The notes: generated from the letters alone by a model not told the origin. A stretch of DNA of 64,000 nt from Alistipes putredinis DSM 17216 (GCF_000154465.1 NZ_DS499577.1:246013-310012), one strand, 5' to 3'. Counted from the first letter of the stretch, positions 9,513 to 19,312 are shown. Numbers and translations are program-made.

Positions 9513-12287
9513 ATGAAAATAAAAAGTTTACTAATTTTTGTATTTACCCTGATGTCGCTGACTGCGTTCGCTCAGAGCGGCGGTATCAAGGGTAAGGTCG
9601 TTTCCCGCGAGGGACGTGTCGCGGTGGACGGGGTGAAGGTTTCGGTCACTCCCGGTGAAATGACTGCCACGACCGACGGCCGAGGTGGTTTCGTGATCGA
9701 GAATGTCGAGCCCGGCGAATATACGTTGCAGTTCGAGGCTCCCGAATTCGAGCCTTTGACGCTCGTGGTGCGCGTGGACAAGATGGTGCGCGACATCAAT
9801 ACGGTGATTCTGGTCCCCGAAGTGCTTTCGACCGTAATGGACGATTCGATCTTCGCAGAGTTCGACACCGAGAGCGGCAACGATGCGCAGTCGCTGCCTT
9901 CGTCCCTTTCGGCTTCGAAGGACGTTTTTAACAACATCGCTTCCTACCGGTTCAGCGAGATGCGTTTCAACGTGCGTGGTTACGATTCGCAGTATTCGGA
10001 CGTTTACCTGAACGGTATTCGCTTCAACGACGCTATGACGGGCTATACGCCCTGGTCGTTGTGGAGCGGTCTGAACGACGCTACGCGCAACCAGGAGATC
10101 ACCAACGGTTCGGTCATGTCGGATTACGGCGTGGGTAGCATCGGCGGTACGACCAACATCAACGCCCGTGCTTCGCAGGTGCGCCAGGGCCTTCGCGTGA
10201 GTCTGGTGAACGCCAATTCGATGTATCGCTTCCGTGCCATGGTGACCTATGGCTCGGGTCTGCTGGACAACGGCTGGTCCTATGCGTTGTCGGTATCTAC
10301 CCGTCAGGGCGGCAACTCCTACGTGGACGGCGTCTATTACAACTCCTACGGATATTTCGCTTCGGCCGAGAAGATTTTCAATTCGCGTCACCGGTTGGGC
10401 TTCACGATTATGGGTGCTCCCACCGAGCGCGGTGCGCAGCAGGCTTCCACGCAGGAGGCTTACGATCTGGTCGGCAACAACTATTACAACCCCAACTGGG
10501 GCTACCAGGACGGCAAGATGCGTAATGCGCGCGTGCGTAACAGCCACGAGCCGATCGCTATGATCAACTATACGTTCGATCCCAATGAGCATACCCAGTT
10601 CAACCTGGCCACTTCGTTCCGTTTCGGTAAGAACGGTTATTCGGCGCTGACGTGGTACGACGGTGCAGACCCCCGTCCCGATTATTACCGCTATATGCCG
10701 AGCTACAAGTTGCTGAACGCTACCGACCTGGAGGCCGCTTCGATGGCTGCGGCCAGTCTGGCGGATCAGTGGATGCGCAACGTGGGTAATATCCGCCACT
10801 TCGACTGGGACGAAATGTACCAGACCAACATGAATTTCCGCAATGCCGAGGATGAAGCGATATACGGTCCCGGCGCCCGTTCGAACTATATCATCGAGGA
10901 GCGCCATACCGACCAGTTGGACTGGAACCTCGCCGCGCAGATCAGCCGAATCTATAAGGATAACTCCCGTCTGACGGCCGGAGCCAACGTCCGCATCAAC
11001 CGCACGTGGTACTACGACGAGGTGAAGGATCTGCTCGGCGGCGACTATTACGTGGACGTCGATAAATTCGCACAGCGCGACTTCGGCGATCCGATCATGG
11101 CGCAGAACGATATGGATTATTATAACCAGTACGGTCATGCAAGAGCCGTCAGAGAGGGCGACAAGTTCAGCTACAACTACAAGGCGCATCTGCGTTCCGG
11201 CGGTGTATGGGCTACTTATGCCACCCGTTTCGGCGGTTTCGGCATGAAGTTGGGCGCCGAGCTCGGCGGACTTTCGATGTGGCGCGAAGGTCTTTGGCGC
11301 AAGGGTCTCTTCCCGGATAATTCGAAGGGCAAATCGGAGAAACTCGAATATTTCGTATATAAGGCCAAAGGTAATTTCGACTATGTCATCAATGCCAACC
11401 ATACTTTCGAACTCAACGCCGTGGCGATGCAGAATGCTCCTGCGTTCCAGTCGGCCTTCGTTTCGCCCCGTACGCGTAATTCGGTAACTCCGGGGCTTAC
11501 GACGGAGAAGGTTTACGGCATCGACGCTTCGTACAACCTGCGTTACGGCGATTATAAACTCCGTGTTTCCGGTTATTATACGAAGGTGAACGACCGTTCG
11601 AAGGTGATCTCCTTCTACGATGACGTGCTGAAGACCTATACCAATTTCGCCTTGAGCGGTATCGACGAGCAGTATTTCGGTCTGGAAGTCGCCGCTTCGA
11701 TTCCGATCTACAACGGTTTGTCTTTGAACGGTGCGATCAGTTGGGGTCAGTACACTTACACGTCGAATCCCAATTACGTGCAGATTGCCGACAACAGCGC
11801 CGAGCCGCTGAACTCCGGTACGGTCTATTGGAAGGATATGCGCGTGGAGAGCACTCCGCAGACGGCTATGAATATCGGTTTGTCGTACCGCGGTCCTCAT
11901 AACATCTACGCATCGATCGATCTGAACTATTACAACAATATGTATCTGTCGATGAACCCGCTTTACCGTACGGACGAGGTGTTGTTGCCTACGATGACGG
12001 ACGAACAGATCCGGGAGCTGCGCAGTCAGGAGAAGTTCGATTCGGCCTACACCTTGAGTGCGAGCATCGGTAAGAATTTCTACATTCAGCGTCGTTATAC
12101 GCTCGGCTTCAGTTTGCAGGTGAATAACATCCTGAACAACCAAAATATCAAGACCGGCGGTTATGAGCAGATGCGTGTGCAGGGCATTAAGACCGGCAAG
12201 GAGATCACTTCCTACCAGAAGTTCGCTCCCAAGTATTTCTACCTGTTCGGCACGACTTACTACCTGAATGTCTATTTCCGTTTCTAA
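9513..12287 (+). CDS. TonB-dependent outer membrane receptor
   Basis: Protein of 924 residues: signal peptide, carboxypeptidase-regulatory-like beta-sandwich (about 22-105, GGIKGKVVSREGRVAVDGVKV), plug domain (FNVRGYDSQYSDVYLNGIRFND and GVGSIGGTTNIN), then a 22-strand barrel ending in the aromatic YYLNVYFRF. It is not followed by a SusD homologue; a DUF5689 lipoprotein comes instead. Gaps to the flanking genes are about 20 bases. The likely job is uptake of the products of the two upstream nucleases, which is inference from position only. Confidence 0.93.
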   Translation: MKIKSLLIFVFTLMSLTAFAQSGGIKGKVVSREGRVAVDGVKVSVTPGEMTATTDGRGGFVIENVEPGEYTLQFEAPEFEPLTLVVRVDKMVRDINTVILVPEVLSTVMDDSIFAEFDTESGNDAQSLPSSLSASKDVFNNIASYRFSEMRFNVRGYDSQYSDVYLNGIRFNDAMTGYTPWSLWSGLNDATRNQEITNGSVMSDYGVGSIGGTTNINARASQVRQGLRVSLVNANSMYRFRAMVTYGSGLLDNGWSYALSVSTRQGGNSYVDGVYYNSYGYFASAEKIFNSRHRLGFTIMGAPTERGAQQASTQEAYDLVGNNYYNPNWGYQDGKMRNARVRNSHEPIAMINYTFDPNEHTQFNLATSFRFGKNGYSALTWYDGADPRPDYYRYMPSYKLLNATDLEAASMAAASLADQWMRNVGNIRHFDWDEMYQTNMNFRNAEDEAIYGPGARSNYIIEERHTDQLDWNLAAQISRIYKDNSRLTAGANVRINRTWYYDEVKDLLGGDYYVDVDKFAQRDFGDPIMAQNDMDYYNQYGHARAVREGDKFSYNYKAHLRSGGVWATYATRFGGFGMKLGAELGGLSMWREGLWRKGLFPDNSKGKSEKLEYFVYKAKGNFDYVINANHTFELNAVAMQNAPAFQSAFVSPRTRNSVTPGLTTEKVYGIDASYNLRYGDYKLRVSGYYTKVNDRSKVISFYDDVLKTYTNFALSGIDEQYFGLEVAASIPIYNGLSLNGAISWGQYTYTSNPNYVQIADNSAEPLNSGTVYWKDMRVESTPQTAMNIGLSYRGPHNIYASIDLNYYNNMYLSMNPLYRTDEVLLPTMTDEQIRELRSQEKFDSAYTLSASIGKNFYIQRRYTLGFSLQVNNILNNQNIKTGGYEQMRVQGIKTGKEITSYQKFAPKYFYLFGTTYYLNVYFRF

Positions 12288-12307
12288 CGGCTTAACGAAT
12301 TAATATT

Positions 12308-13312
12308 GTGAAGAATATGAATAGAATAGCAACCATATTTCTGGCGGTGACAGCAAGTTTGTTCTTCGTCGGCTGTTATAACGATTTCGATACGCCGGCT
12401 CCTGCGAAGGTATGGACGGATGCGGACTTCAGCGACAGTAAAATCATTTCGATCAAGGAGCTGAAGGATATTTTCGAGGAGGCTTATCCCGGGACCAGCG
12501 GTATCGGCCAGTCGCTGACCATTACCGACGACCTGGTGATTCGGGGCAAAGTCATTTCCAGCGACCAGGCCGGTAACGTCTATAAGTCGATGTACCTGTA
12601 CGATGAAAGCTGCCAGTCGGCCATTGAAATCAAAGTGACTTCGGGATATTACATTACCTATGCTCCCGGTCGCCTGGTTTATATCCGTTTGCAGGGTCTG
12701 GTGCTGGGAAATTACCGCACGATGCTCAGCGTGGGTGTCGCATCGACCAATTCCGATTATGCGAACGGTAACATGGAGGATCGCAATACCTTGGAAGAGC
12801 ATGTCAAGCTCGGCGAATTGATCGGCTTGACGGCGGCCGATACTTTGGTGGTTACTCCCGCTTCCTATTCGACGCTGACGGATGAGTCGCTGGGGCGTTT
12901 GATCCGTTTCGAAGGGTTGGAAAGCAAGTTCGGCAAGGCCGGCTGGGGGTATAAAAATACATTCCCCAACTACTTCGCCAACAGTACCTCCTACGATGTG
13001 AATTCTCCGGGTTGGACCGATATCAACGATTGGGCTACCTGGGCGACGAAGCGGGTCGATGAGCTTACGCACGAGAGTACGTTCTATTATGGCTCTGCCT
13101 GGTTCACCTATGGCGACATCAACACCCTCGCAGGCAATTATGTCGTACGTTCGAGCGGTTATTGCCGTTTCCGTGACGAGAAAATACCTGCGGACGGTTC
13201 CGTGGTGAACATTACCGCGATCTATACCAAGTTTTCGCAGGGCAGCGATGCGACGGCGGCCTATCAGTTGTTGCTGAACAAGGCGTCCGACGTGGTCGTG
13301 ACTTCGAAATAG
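12308..13312 (+). CDS. DUF5689 lipoprotein
   Basis: Protein of 334 residues (GTG start at 12308; an ATG at 12317 is equally possible) with lipobox FVGC. An OB-fold-like DUF5689 domain follows (ITDDLVIRGKVISSDQAGNVYKSMYLYD), then a C-terminal part with an aromatic-rich stretch (YGSAWFTYGD). OB folds of this kind often bind nucleic acid or oligosaccharide. It takes the place a SusD-type partner would have after the receptor, so it may be the surface-exposed lid or ligand-binding partner. Confidence 0.85.
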   Translation: MKNMNRIATIFLAVTASLFFVGCYNDFDTPAPAKVWTDADFSDSKIISIKELKDIFEEAYPGTSGIGQSLTITDDLVIRGKVISSDQAGNVYKSMYLYDESCQSAIEIKVTSGYYITYAPGRLVYIRLQGLVLGNYRTMLSVGVASTNSDYANGNMEDRNTLEEHVKLGELIGLTAADTLVVTPASYSTLTDESLGRLIRFEGLESKFGKAGWGYKNTFPNYFANSTSYDVNSPGWTDINDWATWATKRVDELTHESTFYYGSAWFTYGDINTLAGNYVVRSSGYCRFRDEKIPADGSVVNITAIYTKFSQGSDATAAYQLLLNKASDVVVTSK

Positions 13313-13335
13313 CCGCAGTTTGCAGTTGAAATCGC

Positions 13336-13368
13336 CGGGCCTCATCTTTTTGATGAGGCCCGTTTTTT
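13336..13368 (+). terminator. Rho-independent terminator ending the nuclease/receptor locus
   Basis: Perfect 11 bp stem CGGGCCTCATC / GATGAGGCCCG followed by six T. Confidence 0.93.
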
Positions 13369-13877
13369 ATTCTTTATGCGGTTGCGATTCCGCTCGTATT
13401 GTCCGCGAAGGAGCTGCCTCCGGTCTTATGAGGCGTAAATTTCAGGGAAGAGCAGTGCGCGGAAGTCGGAGCGCATGATCTTGTCCCGTTACTGTTTTTC
13501 CTGCCTGCCGGGGAGCCGGTTGCCGTATGTCCGAAAAAAGCAAGACATTGTTCGGATCGTTCTTTTGCTGCAAGTTGGCAGGCTGTCGCACCGGGGGACC
13601 TGCTGTCCGCATAATGCGATTCCGACTGCCGGGAAGGGGCAACGTGATCGGCAGAGAGCTGTCCGCAAACGGAAGAGCGTCGCCGAAACGGAGAATTCGA
13701 TGCGAAGTGCGGAATCGGAAAGCATGGCGGGGTATGACATAACGTCGTTCGTGGAGTTTGGTTCCGCGTCTGTTTTCCGGAAACGGATACGATTCCTGTG
13801 CGTGGACGATCTTCCTGCATTGCAGATAGGAGCGGAAAAGGAAACATCCGTGAACAGGAGTCCGAAACCAAAGAAAA
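13369..13877. other. About 500 bp with no recognisable gene
   Basis: Between two convergent terminators. Open frames exist on both strands (165 and 143 codons) but their translations are low-complexity, rich in Arg, Pro and Ser, and resemble no family; I see no ribosome site or promoter that favours either. Confidence 0.5.
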
Positions 13878-13903
13878 CCCCCGAACCGGTGAGAGTTCGG
13901 GGG
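13878..13903 (-). terminator. Terminator of the M16 peptidase gene
   Basis: 9 bp stem CCCCCGAAC / GTTCGGGGG; read on the minus strand it is followed by TTTTCTTT. Confidence 0.85.
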
Positions 13904-13932
13904 TAGTAGTGAATAAAACCTGTTATTGATGA

Positions 13933-16770
13933 TTATTCATCTGTTTCGGGTTGAGCTTCGGGACGCATGGTGACCTGTATTACGTTGCCGCTGTCGAGGA
14001 GCTTCTTCGCCAGGTCGCGGATCTCGTCGTAAGTGATGCTGTTCAGGGTCTTTTCGTAGTCGGCGAGCAGATTCTGCTTGTGACGGTTGTAGTCGTCGAT
14101 CAACCCGAACCAGGTGCCGTTATTTTCGAGCGTATTCTTGAATTGCTTGACCAAGTATTCGCGGGAGTCGTTGATGTCTTTGGCTTCCGGTCCTTCAGTC
14201 GCGATTTTCTCGATTTCATCGAAAACGATCGGCACGAGTTCGTCGGCCATCTCCTCGTTGGTGTCGAACTGTATTTGCAGGAGGGCCTGTTTTTCGGGAC
14301 GATACGAGAGAGTATAGCTTACCTGTACTCCGTACGTGCCGCCTTTCTCCTCGCGGATGGATTTCAGGTAACGGTTGTTTAGAGCCATGTTGAGCAGCAA
14401 CATGGTTTGCTTGTTGCGCAGCGTGTAGTCCGCATCGCTCGAGAAGAGCAGGAACTCCGAAACTTTCGGCTGCAGCATCGGGGTGCGGAAGTCGTTCACG
14501 ACCTTGCCTTTGGCTGTGCGGAGTTTGTCGTCCGTGAACTTAAGCACGTGTTTCGAGGTGGGAATCGAACCGATATATTTCTCGACCAACGGCTTCAACG
14601 TTTCCAAATCCACGTTGCCTACGAAGGTGAACGTAAAGCTGTTCGCACCCGGGTAGAGCGTTTTGAAGGTTTTCGGCAGATTTTCGAACGAGATGCTTTC
14701 CAGGGCCTCGATCGTCAGCGGCTGCTGACGCGGATTGTCGCTGTAAAGCGTTTTGATCGTTTCTATCTGCATGATGTAGTCGGGATTCGAGGTCAGGTTC
14801 TGGACGTATGCCTTGTAGCTGTCCATCGTCGTGTTGAAATCCTCCTCCGAGAAGCGGGGACTTGTGAAGTTCTGGTAGAGCAGTTGGAGCATCGTTTCGA
14901 TGTCTTTGGGCGAGCAGTAACCGCTCATACCGTTGCTGTAGTTATTGACGTACAGGTTGATTCCGGCTTTCTTGCCTGCGAGCTGCTTGTTCAGTTCGAT
15001 TGCAGAGAATTTGCCCACCCCCGACTGGGCCGCGATGACCGGAAGGAATTCACCCTCCTTCACCTCAGTATCGGCAAGCTGCGACATCCCGCCGTCAGCC
15101 TGTACCTGCAGCAGGACTTCGTCCGCCTTGAGTTGGGTCGGTTTGACGATGATCTTCACACCGTTCTTGAGAATCCATTCGGTCGTTCCGAGATCCTCGT
15201 TGTATGCGGTCTTTTTCACGGGCGAGCCTTTCAGCTTGATATCTGCGGGGATCAGAGGCTCGCTGACGGTATTGTCCTGGTAAGCCTCGACGTCGGATGC
15301 CATGACCTCGCTGCGGATGGCCAGAAGTTCGGCTTCGGTCGGCTCGGTCAGTCCCTCTTTCTTCGGTACTTCGACGGTGATAACCTGGTTTTCAGGTGTC
15401 AGAAGTTGTTTTACCCAAGCATTCACATCGTCGAGGGTCAATGCTTCGAGGTATTGTTTGTCGAGGTTGTACTGCGTTTCGGCATCTGCCATAGCGGTAT
15501 TTTTCTTGTAATTCGCCAGGTAGGTTTGAACATATTGTCCGTTCGTAAGGTCGTTCCGATTGGCATAGGTAGCCTCGGCCTGACGCAGGAATTCAGCTTT
15601 CGTACGATCGAATTCGCTCTGTGTAAAGCCGTAACGCTTCATCTTTTCCATCTCTTCGAGGATAGCTTTGTAACCGCAGAGCAACTCTCCGTCTCGAGTT
15701 TGTACGGCGACCATCGTGAGATCTTGGGTCGGATTCACTCCCAGTATGTTGCCTGAATCCATCCCGGCACTCAGGAACGGAGCATCGGGCTGCATGGCGA
15801 TTTCATTCATACGGTCGTTCGCCATGGCACTTGTGTAGGAGTTGAGTACATCGTACATTTGGCTAATTATCAGGTTGTTGTATTGCTTGGGGAGAGCGGG
15901 TCGTTTGATGAAGAGCTGCATGACCGAAGCCGTCATTTCGGGATCGGAAAAGATGCTGACGATGGGTTCTTCGTTTTCAGGAACTAGGTAAGCCTCTTTC
16001 TGCGGGGCATCTGCAGGGGAAACCGGAATATCCGCCATCAGGGTTTTGATCTTGTTTTCGATCCGATCGACGTCGATATCGCCGACTATGACGATCGCCT
16101 GGTATTCCGGGCGATACCACGTTTTGTAGAAGTCGTACAAGGCTTTATGGTCGAAACTCTTCAGACCGTCCAGATAGCCGATTACGTTGCGGTGCTCGTA
16201 TTTCGAGCCTCTGTTGACGGCGGCGTTGCGTCGTACCATGGCGCGCCATCCAGCTCCGTCGCGGGTGCGCAGCTCCTCCATGATTACGCCGCGTTCGTTG
16301 TTGATCTCCTGAGGCTCCAGACTGATGAACTGCGACCAGTCGTGCAGGATCAGCAGTGCGGTGTCGATCGTCGCAGGGTTTGCTGTGGGCACATTGTCCA
16401 GGTTGTAGCATGTTTCATCGTAAGAGGTGTAGGCATTCAGGTCCGCACCGAATTTGACGCCGTTACGCTCCAGATATTCTATCATCTTTTTGCCCGGCAG
16501 GTTCTTGGTGCCGTTGAAGGCCATGTGTTCGAGGAAGTGGGCGAGGCCCTGTTGGGAATCTTCCTCCTGGACAGCTCCTACGTGGTGGAAAATGTAGAAA
16601 GATGCCTGTCCCTTGGGTTTTTCGTTGTGACGGATGTAGTACGTCATGCCGTTTTCGAGTCGTCCGACGCGCACCTCCTTATCGGCGGGAATCGGCATGT
16701 CAGGCTGTAGTTGCGCCATGACATTCGTCATTGCGAACAGCGTGACAAGTAAAAGAATGAACCTTTTCAT
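13933..16770 (-). CDS. M16 family zinc metallopeptidase (two-repeat, pitrilysin/insulinase type)
   Basis: Exported protein of 945 residues with a signal peptide ending near MAQ (residue 20). The inverted zinc motif HFLEH is at 78-82, in the usual GLAHFLEHMAFNG context, with the third ligand expected in the INNERGVIMEEL segment. Two further M16C-type halves follow, giving the clamshell of full-length periplasmic M16 enzymes of the phylum. It probably degrades peptides in the periplasm. It stands alone, between its own terminator and the HTH gene upstream. Confidence 0.95.
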   Translation of the reverse strand: MKRFILLLVTLFAMTNVMAQLQPDMPIPADKEVRVGRLENGMTYYIRHNEKPKGQASFYIFHHVGAVQEEDSQQGLAHFLEHMAFNGTKNLPGKKMIEYLERNGVKFGADLNAYTSYDETCYNLDNVPTANPATIDTALLILHDWSQFISLEPQEINNERGVIMEELRTRDGAGWRAMVRRNAAVNRGSKYEHRNVIGYLDGLKSFDHKALYDFYKTWYRPEYQAIVIVGDIDVDRIENKIKTLMADIPVSPADAPQKEAYLVPENEEPIVSIFSDPEMTASVMQLFIKRPALPKQYNNLIISQMYDVLNSYTSAMANDRMNEIAMQPDAPFLSAGMDSGNILGVNPTQDLTMVAVQTRDGELLCGYKAILEEMEKMKRYGFTQSEFDRTKAEFLRQAEATYANRNDLTNGQYVQTYLANYKKNTAMADAETQYNLDKQYLEALTLDDVNAWVKQLLTPENQVITVEVPKKEGLTEPTEAELLAIRSEVMASDVEAYQDNTVSEPLIPADIKLKGSPVKKTAYNEDLGTTEWILKNGVKIIVKPTQLKADEVLLQVQADGGMSQLADTEVKEGEFLPVIAAQSGVGKFSAIELNKQLAGKKAGINLYVNNYSNGMSGYCSPKDIETMLQLLYQNFTSPRFSEEDFNTTMDSYKAYVQNLTSNPDYIMQIETIKTLYSDNPRQQPLTIEALESISFENLPKTFKTLYPGANSFTFTFVGNVDLETLKPLVEKYIGSIPTSKHVLKFTDDKLRTAKGKVVNDFRTPMLQPKVSEFLLFSSDADYTLRNKQTMLLLNMALNNRYLKSIREEKGGTYGVQVSYTLSYRPEKQALLQIQFDTNEEMADELVPIVFDEIEKIATEGPEAKDINDSREYLVKQFKNTLENNGTWFGLIDDYNRHKQNLLADYEKTLNSITYDEIRDLAKKLLDSGNVIQVTMRPEAQPETDE

Positions 16771-16817
16771 AAAATGATTGTTAATTGATTTTGGGTGAAA
16801 TTATTTGTATTGCGTTG

Positions 16818-17036
16818 TCATTCGGTTGTTTCTTCCGGTCGGTATTCGATGATGTCGCCCGGCTGGCAGTTCAGTTCGCGGCAAATGGCTTCCAGCGTTG
16901 AAAAGCGGATCGCCTTGGCCTTGCCGTTCTTGAGAATGGAAAGGTTGGCCGGGGTGATATCGACCCGCTCGGCGAGCTCGCCGAGTGACATCTTTCGTTT
17001 CGCCATCATGACATCTATGTTGATGATTATCGCCAT
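16818..17036 (-). CDS. Cro/CI-type helix-turn-helix regulator (YozG-like)
   Basis: Small DNA-binding protein of 72 residues: MAIIINIDVMMAKRKMSLGEL, then a helix-turn-helix (ITPANLSILKNGKAKAI) and the conserved ICRELNCQPGDIIEY. This class is nearly always paired with a DUF2975 membrane protein, as here, and is thought to control it. I start at the ATG at 17036. A longer frame from 17078 would run through a 10-base G tract and add an unlikely N-terminus. The G tract lies 9 bases before the chosen start. Confidence 0.88.
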   Translation of the reverse strand: MAIIINIDVMMAKRKMSLGELAERVDITPANLSILKNGKAKAIRFSTLEAICRELNCQPGDIIEYRPEETTE

Positions 17037-17045
17037 GTCTTGCGT

Positions 17046-17055
17046 CCCCCCCCCC
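17046..17055 (-). repeat. G10 homopolymer in the leader of the HTH gene
   Basis: Ten G on the coding (minus) strand, 9 bases before the ATG, where the ribosome binding site should be. Slippage here would change leader spacing and could tune translation. Confidence 0.7.
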
Positions 17056-17089
17056 GTGTGTATATTGTATATCGACATTTATTTTTTCT

Positions 17090-17809
17090 TTAGATCGTGA
17101 GTTTTTGCTCTTCGCTCAACCGGGATCCGATCGAGAAGACCTCGGCCGAGAAGAGTACCAGAATCGCCATGACGATGTTCCAGTAGTTGAGCGGGAACGA
17201 GGCGGCGACTTGCAGGGGCGAATCTTCGAGAAACGTCCGGGTCGTACTCTGGTAAATATAAGAGCCGACTCCGGTGCAGACTTCGGCCAGAATCAGCAGG
17301 AACCCTACGGCACGCGTGTAGATGATGATACGCCCCGGCAGGGGTTGTTCGTCCCGTACCGATTTGCGCAGGATATTGATAATCAGCGCTACCAGGATCA
17401 GGATAGAGAGCTTGGCCAGCAGGGCCGGGATGGACAGCAGCAGTATGTAATTGATTCTGTTCAGTGTCCGGACTACTGTCGGGTCACTGTTTTCGTCCGT
17501 TTTGACGTAGATATTAACCCCCGTATATTCGGCTTCGGTGGAGATCGATGCGTGTCCGGTTTCTATCGGGAAAAGAGTTTCGTCGCTCTGGGCGTTTTGC
17601 AACCGGGCCGCCAAAAAGTAGGTGTGTTGCGCGATACCGTGTTTTTCCTGCATCCGAATGTCTTCGGACGCAGCCTGCCAACCTGTCGCCAGACTCGACG
17701 ACACGTGGGGCACGAAGCTGTGGATGAATCCTGCGGCCAGAGCCAGGAAATAAAAGATGTAAATGACCAGCAGATGGCGCCGCAGAGATTTTTTCTGTTT
17801 TTTGTCCAT
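17090..17809 (-). CDS. DUF2975 membrane protein
   Basis: Protein of 239 residues with four membrane segments (about 12-32, 125-150, 165-185 and 208-228) and a large extracytoplasmic loop after the first. This fits DUF2975 proteins, which occur upstream of YozG-type HTH regulators, the arrangement seen here (53-base gap). The function is unknown; the pair is proposed to act as a sensor and regulator. A good promoter sits 59 bases upstream. Confidence 0.85.
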   Translation of the reverse strand: MDKKQKKSLRRHLLVIYIFYFLALAAGFIHSFVPHVSSSLATGWQAASEDIRMQEKHGIAQHTYFLAARLQNAQSDETLFPIETGHASISTEAEYTGVNIYVKTDENSDPTVVRTLNRINYILLLSIPALLAKLSILILVALIINILRKSVRDEQPLPGRIIIYTRAVGFLLILAEVCTGVGSYIYQSTTRTFLEDSPLQVAASFPLNYWNIVMAILVLFSAEVFSIGSRLSEEQKLTI

Positions 17810-17867
17810 TTTCGGTTTGCTGAATACGTAATGGAGGTGTTCGACCTGTTTTTAACCTCCGGTGAGG

Positions 17868-17898
17868 CAAAGATAGTAAAGAACTTCTGCAAAACAAA
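17868..17898 (-). promoter_or_regulatory. Full Bacteroidota promoter for DUF2975-HTH
   Basis: On the minus strand, TTTG (17895-17898) is followed by 19 bases and TATCTTTG (17868-17875), an exact fit to the consensus. Confidence 0.8.
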
Positions 17899-18159
17899 TA
17901 ATTTTTATCGTTTTTCGATAAAAACGCAATAAAATATAACGAATGATGTTTCTCGTCTGAATACGGAGCGGAATTTTCCGGACTTTTCCCGAACCGGAGA
18001 TCGGACGGGCAACCCGGCTGAAACCTACCGAAGGTCGGACCGGCAGGGATCATCCCCGTCTTGGAGGCGAGGCCCCTGCAAGTACGGACGATCGAAACGA
18101 GAAAGCCCCTCTACGAGCTTCGTTACGCGGGGGAGCCGAAAACAAAAGTTGAGTTTGGT

Positions 18160-18263
18160 TCTCCGCTCTTCTTGTTATTATCTTTGACTTCTTCTTAGAC
18201 ACTCCATGCCGGCAAAACGCAAATAAAATTTGCTTTTGCACCCGGCTTATTCGTATCTTTGCA
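18160..18263 (+). repeat. Family B palindromic repeat with built-in promoter
   Basis: Single inverted copy of the 75 bp unit also found at 32042-32325 and near 39005: core palindrome GCAAATAAAATTTGC flanked by CCGGCAAAA and TTTTGCACCCGG, ending TTATTCGTATCTTTGCA. TTTG at 18229-18232, 21 bases of spacing, and TATCTTTG at 18254-18261 form a complete promoter toward the thioesterase gene. The gap 17900-18159 shows nothing else I can name. Confidence 0.8.
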
Positions 18264-18453
18264 CGAAATGCAGTCGGCGCGGCCGGAAGGCTTCGCTCTG
18301 TTTCCGGCATACGCCGCTACTGTCCGCAGGAAGCCGGGCCGGGGCGTTTTTGTAGGAATGAAACCATTCGGTATCTACGGCTTTCTCCCGGCCCGGCGGA
18401 TAACCGGCGGATTGTCGTTTCGTTGCATTTGAAATTGAAAAACGCACTGAAAT

Positions 18454-19179
18454 ATGGCAGAGAAAACAGGTTACACTTATTATGCAGACCCTCAGCAGGT
18501 CGATTTCACACTTCGGATGACCGTTCCGGCTTTGGCGAACGAGGTCCTCAATACGGCGGGTGTCGATGCCCAGCGCAAAGGGTTCGGGATCGATAAGTTG
18601 AATAAGGAAAACCGCTCGTGGGTCCTTTCGCGCATGGCGATCGAGATCGACGACCGCCCCGAACAATACACTTCTTATGAAATCGTAACGTGGGTGAACG
18701 AGTACAACCGGATGCTCTCGACCCGTAATTTCACGCTGCACGATGCCGCTGGCCGGGAGTTCGGGCGGGCCGTGACGCAGTGGTGCATCATCGACTTGGC
18801 GGTCCGTAAAGCGATCGACCTGAACACGGTTATCGGGCCTTGTACCGATACGCTCGTCGATGCCCCTTCGCCGACGGAGAAACCCCGCAAGGTGATGGGG
18901 ATCACACCGCAGCATGTGATGGAGCACCGGGTGGTTTACAGCGACATCGACTTCAACCGTCACGTCAATACGATGCGTTATATCAACATGATGTTCGATA
19001 TGCTGCCCATCGAACAGTTGACCGCGATCCGGCCGGTGCGTCTTGACATTCATTTCATGCACGAATGCCGTTACGGGCAAACCCTTACGGTCGGGTACGA
19101 ACAACGGGACGGCTTGTCGCTGTTCGAGGTTTCGAACGGAGAGGAAGCCGCTGTCCGGGCGGCGCTCGAGTGGCGTTGA
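18454..19179 (+). CDS. Acyl-ACP thioesterase (FatA/FatB-like)
   Basis: Protein of 241 residues with a double-hotdog fold that releases free fatty acids from acyl carrier protein. The first hotdog carries the conserved region around WVLSRMAIEIDDRP; the second holds YSDIDFNRHVNTMRYINMMFD, in which the Asp, Asn and His of the DxNxHVNN-type active site are recognisable. Length fits bacterial family members (PF01643). Transcription probably starts at the repeat-borne promoter about 190 bases upstream. Confidence 0.9.
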   Translation: MAEKTGYTYYADPQQVDFTLRMTVPALANEVLNTAGVDAQRKGFGIDKLNKENRSWVLSRMAIEIDDRPEQYTSYEIVTWVNEYNRMLSTRNFTLHDAAGREFGRAVTQWCIIDLAVRKAIDLNTVIGPCTDTLVDAPSPTEKPRKVMGITPQHVMEHRVVYSDIDFNRHVNTMRYINMMFDMLPIEQLTAIRPVRLDIHFMHECRYGQTLTVGYEQRDGLSLFEVSNGEEAAVRAALEWR

Positions 19180-19312
19180 GGTGCTGTATTTCGTGGTGGC
19201 GGGCAAGGCAGGGAGCCGACCCGAATCGACTTCGTTTCGGTCCGATTTTACGATCGGCTTTGTTCCTTTCTGGAACGGGTTTTGCTGATATAGGGACAAA
19301 ACCTTTATTATT

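Noticed and set aside
9531..12143. Antisense open frame of 870 codons opposite the TonB receptor
   Set aside because: Same reason: the receptor is unmistakable on the plus strand, and the antisense product is His/Arg/Val-rich with no motif.
13374..13906. Overlapping open frames on both strands as a hidden gene
   Set aside because: Translations are Arg/Pro/Ser-rich without a family or signal, and the region is bounded by terminators on both sides.
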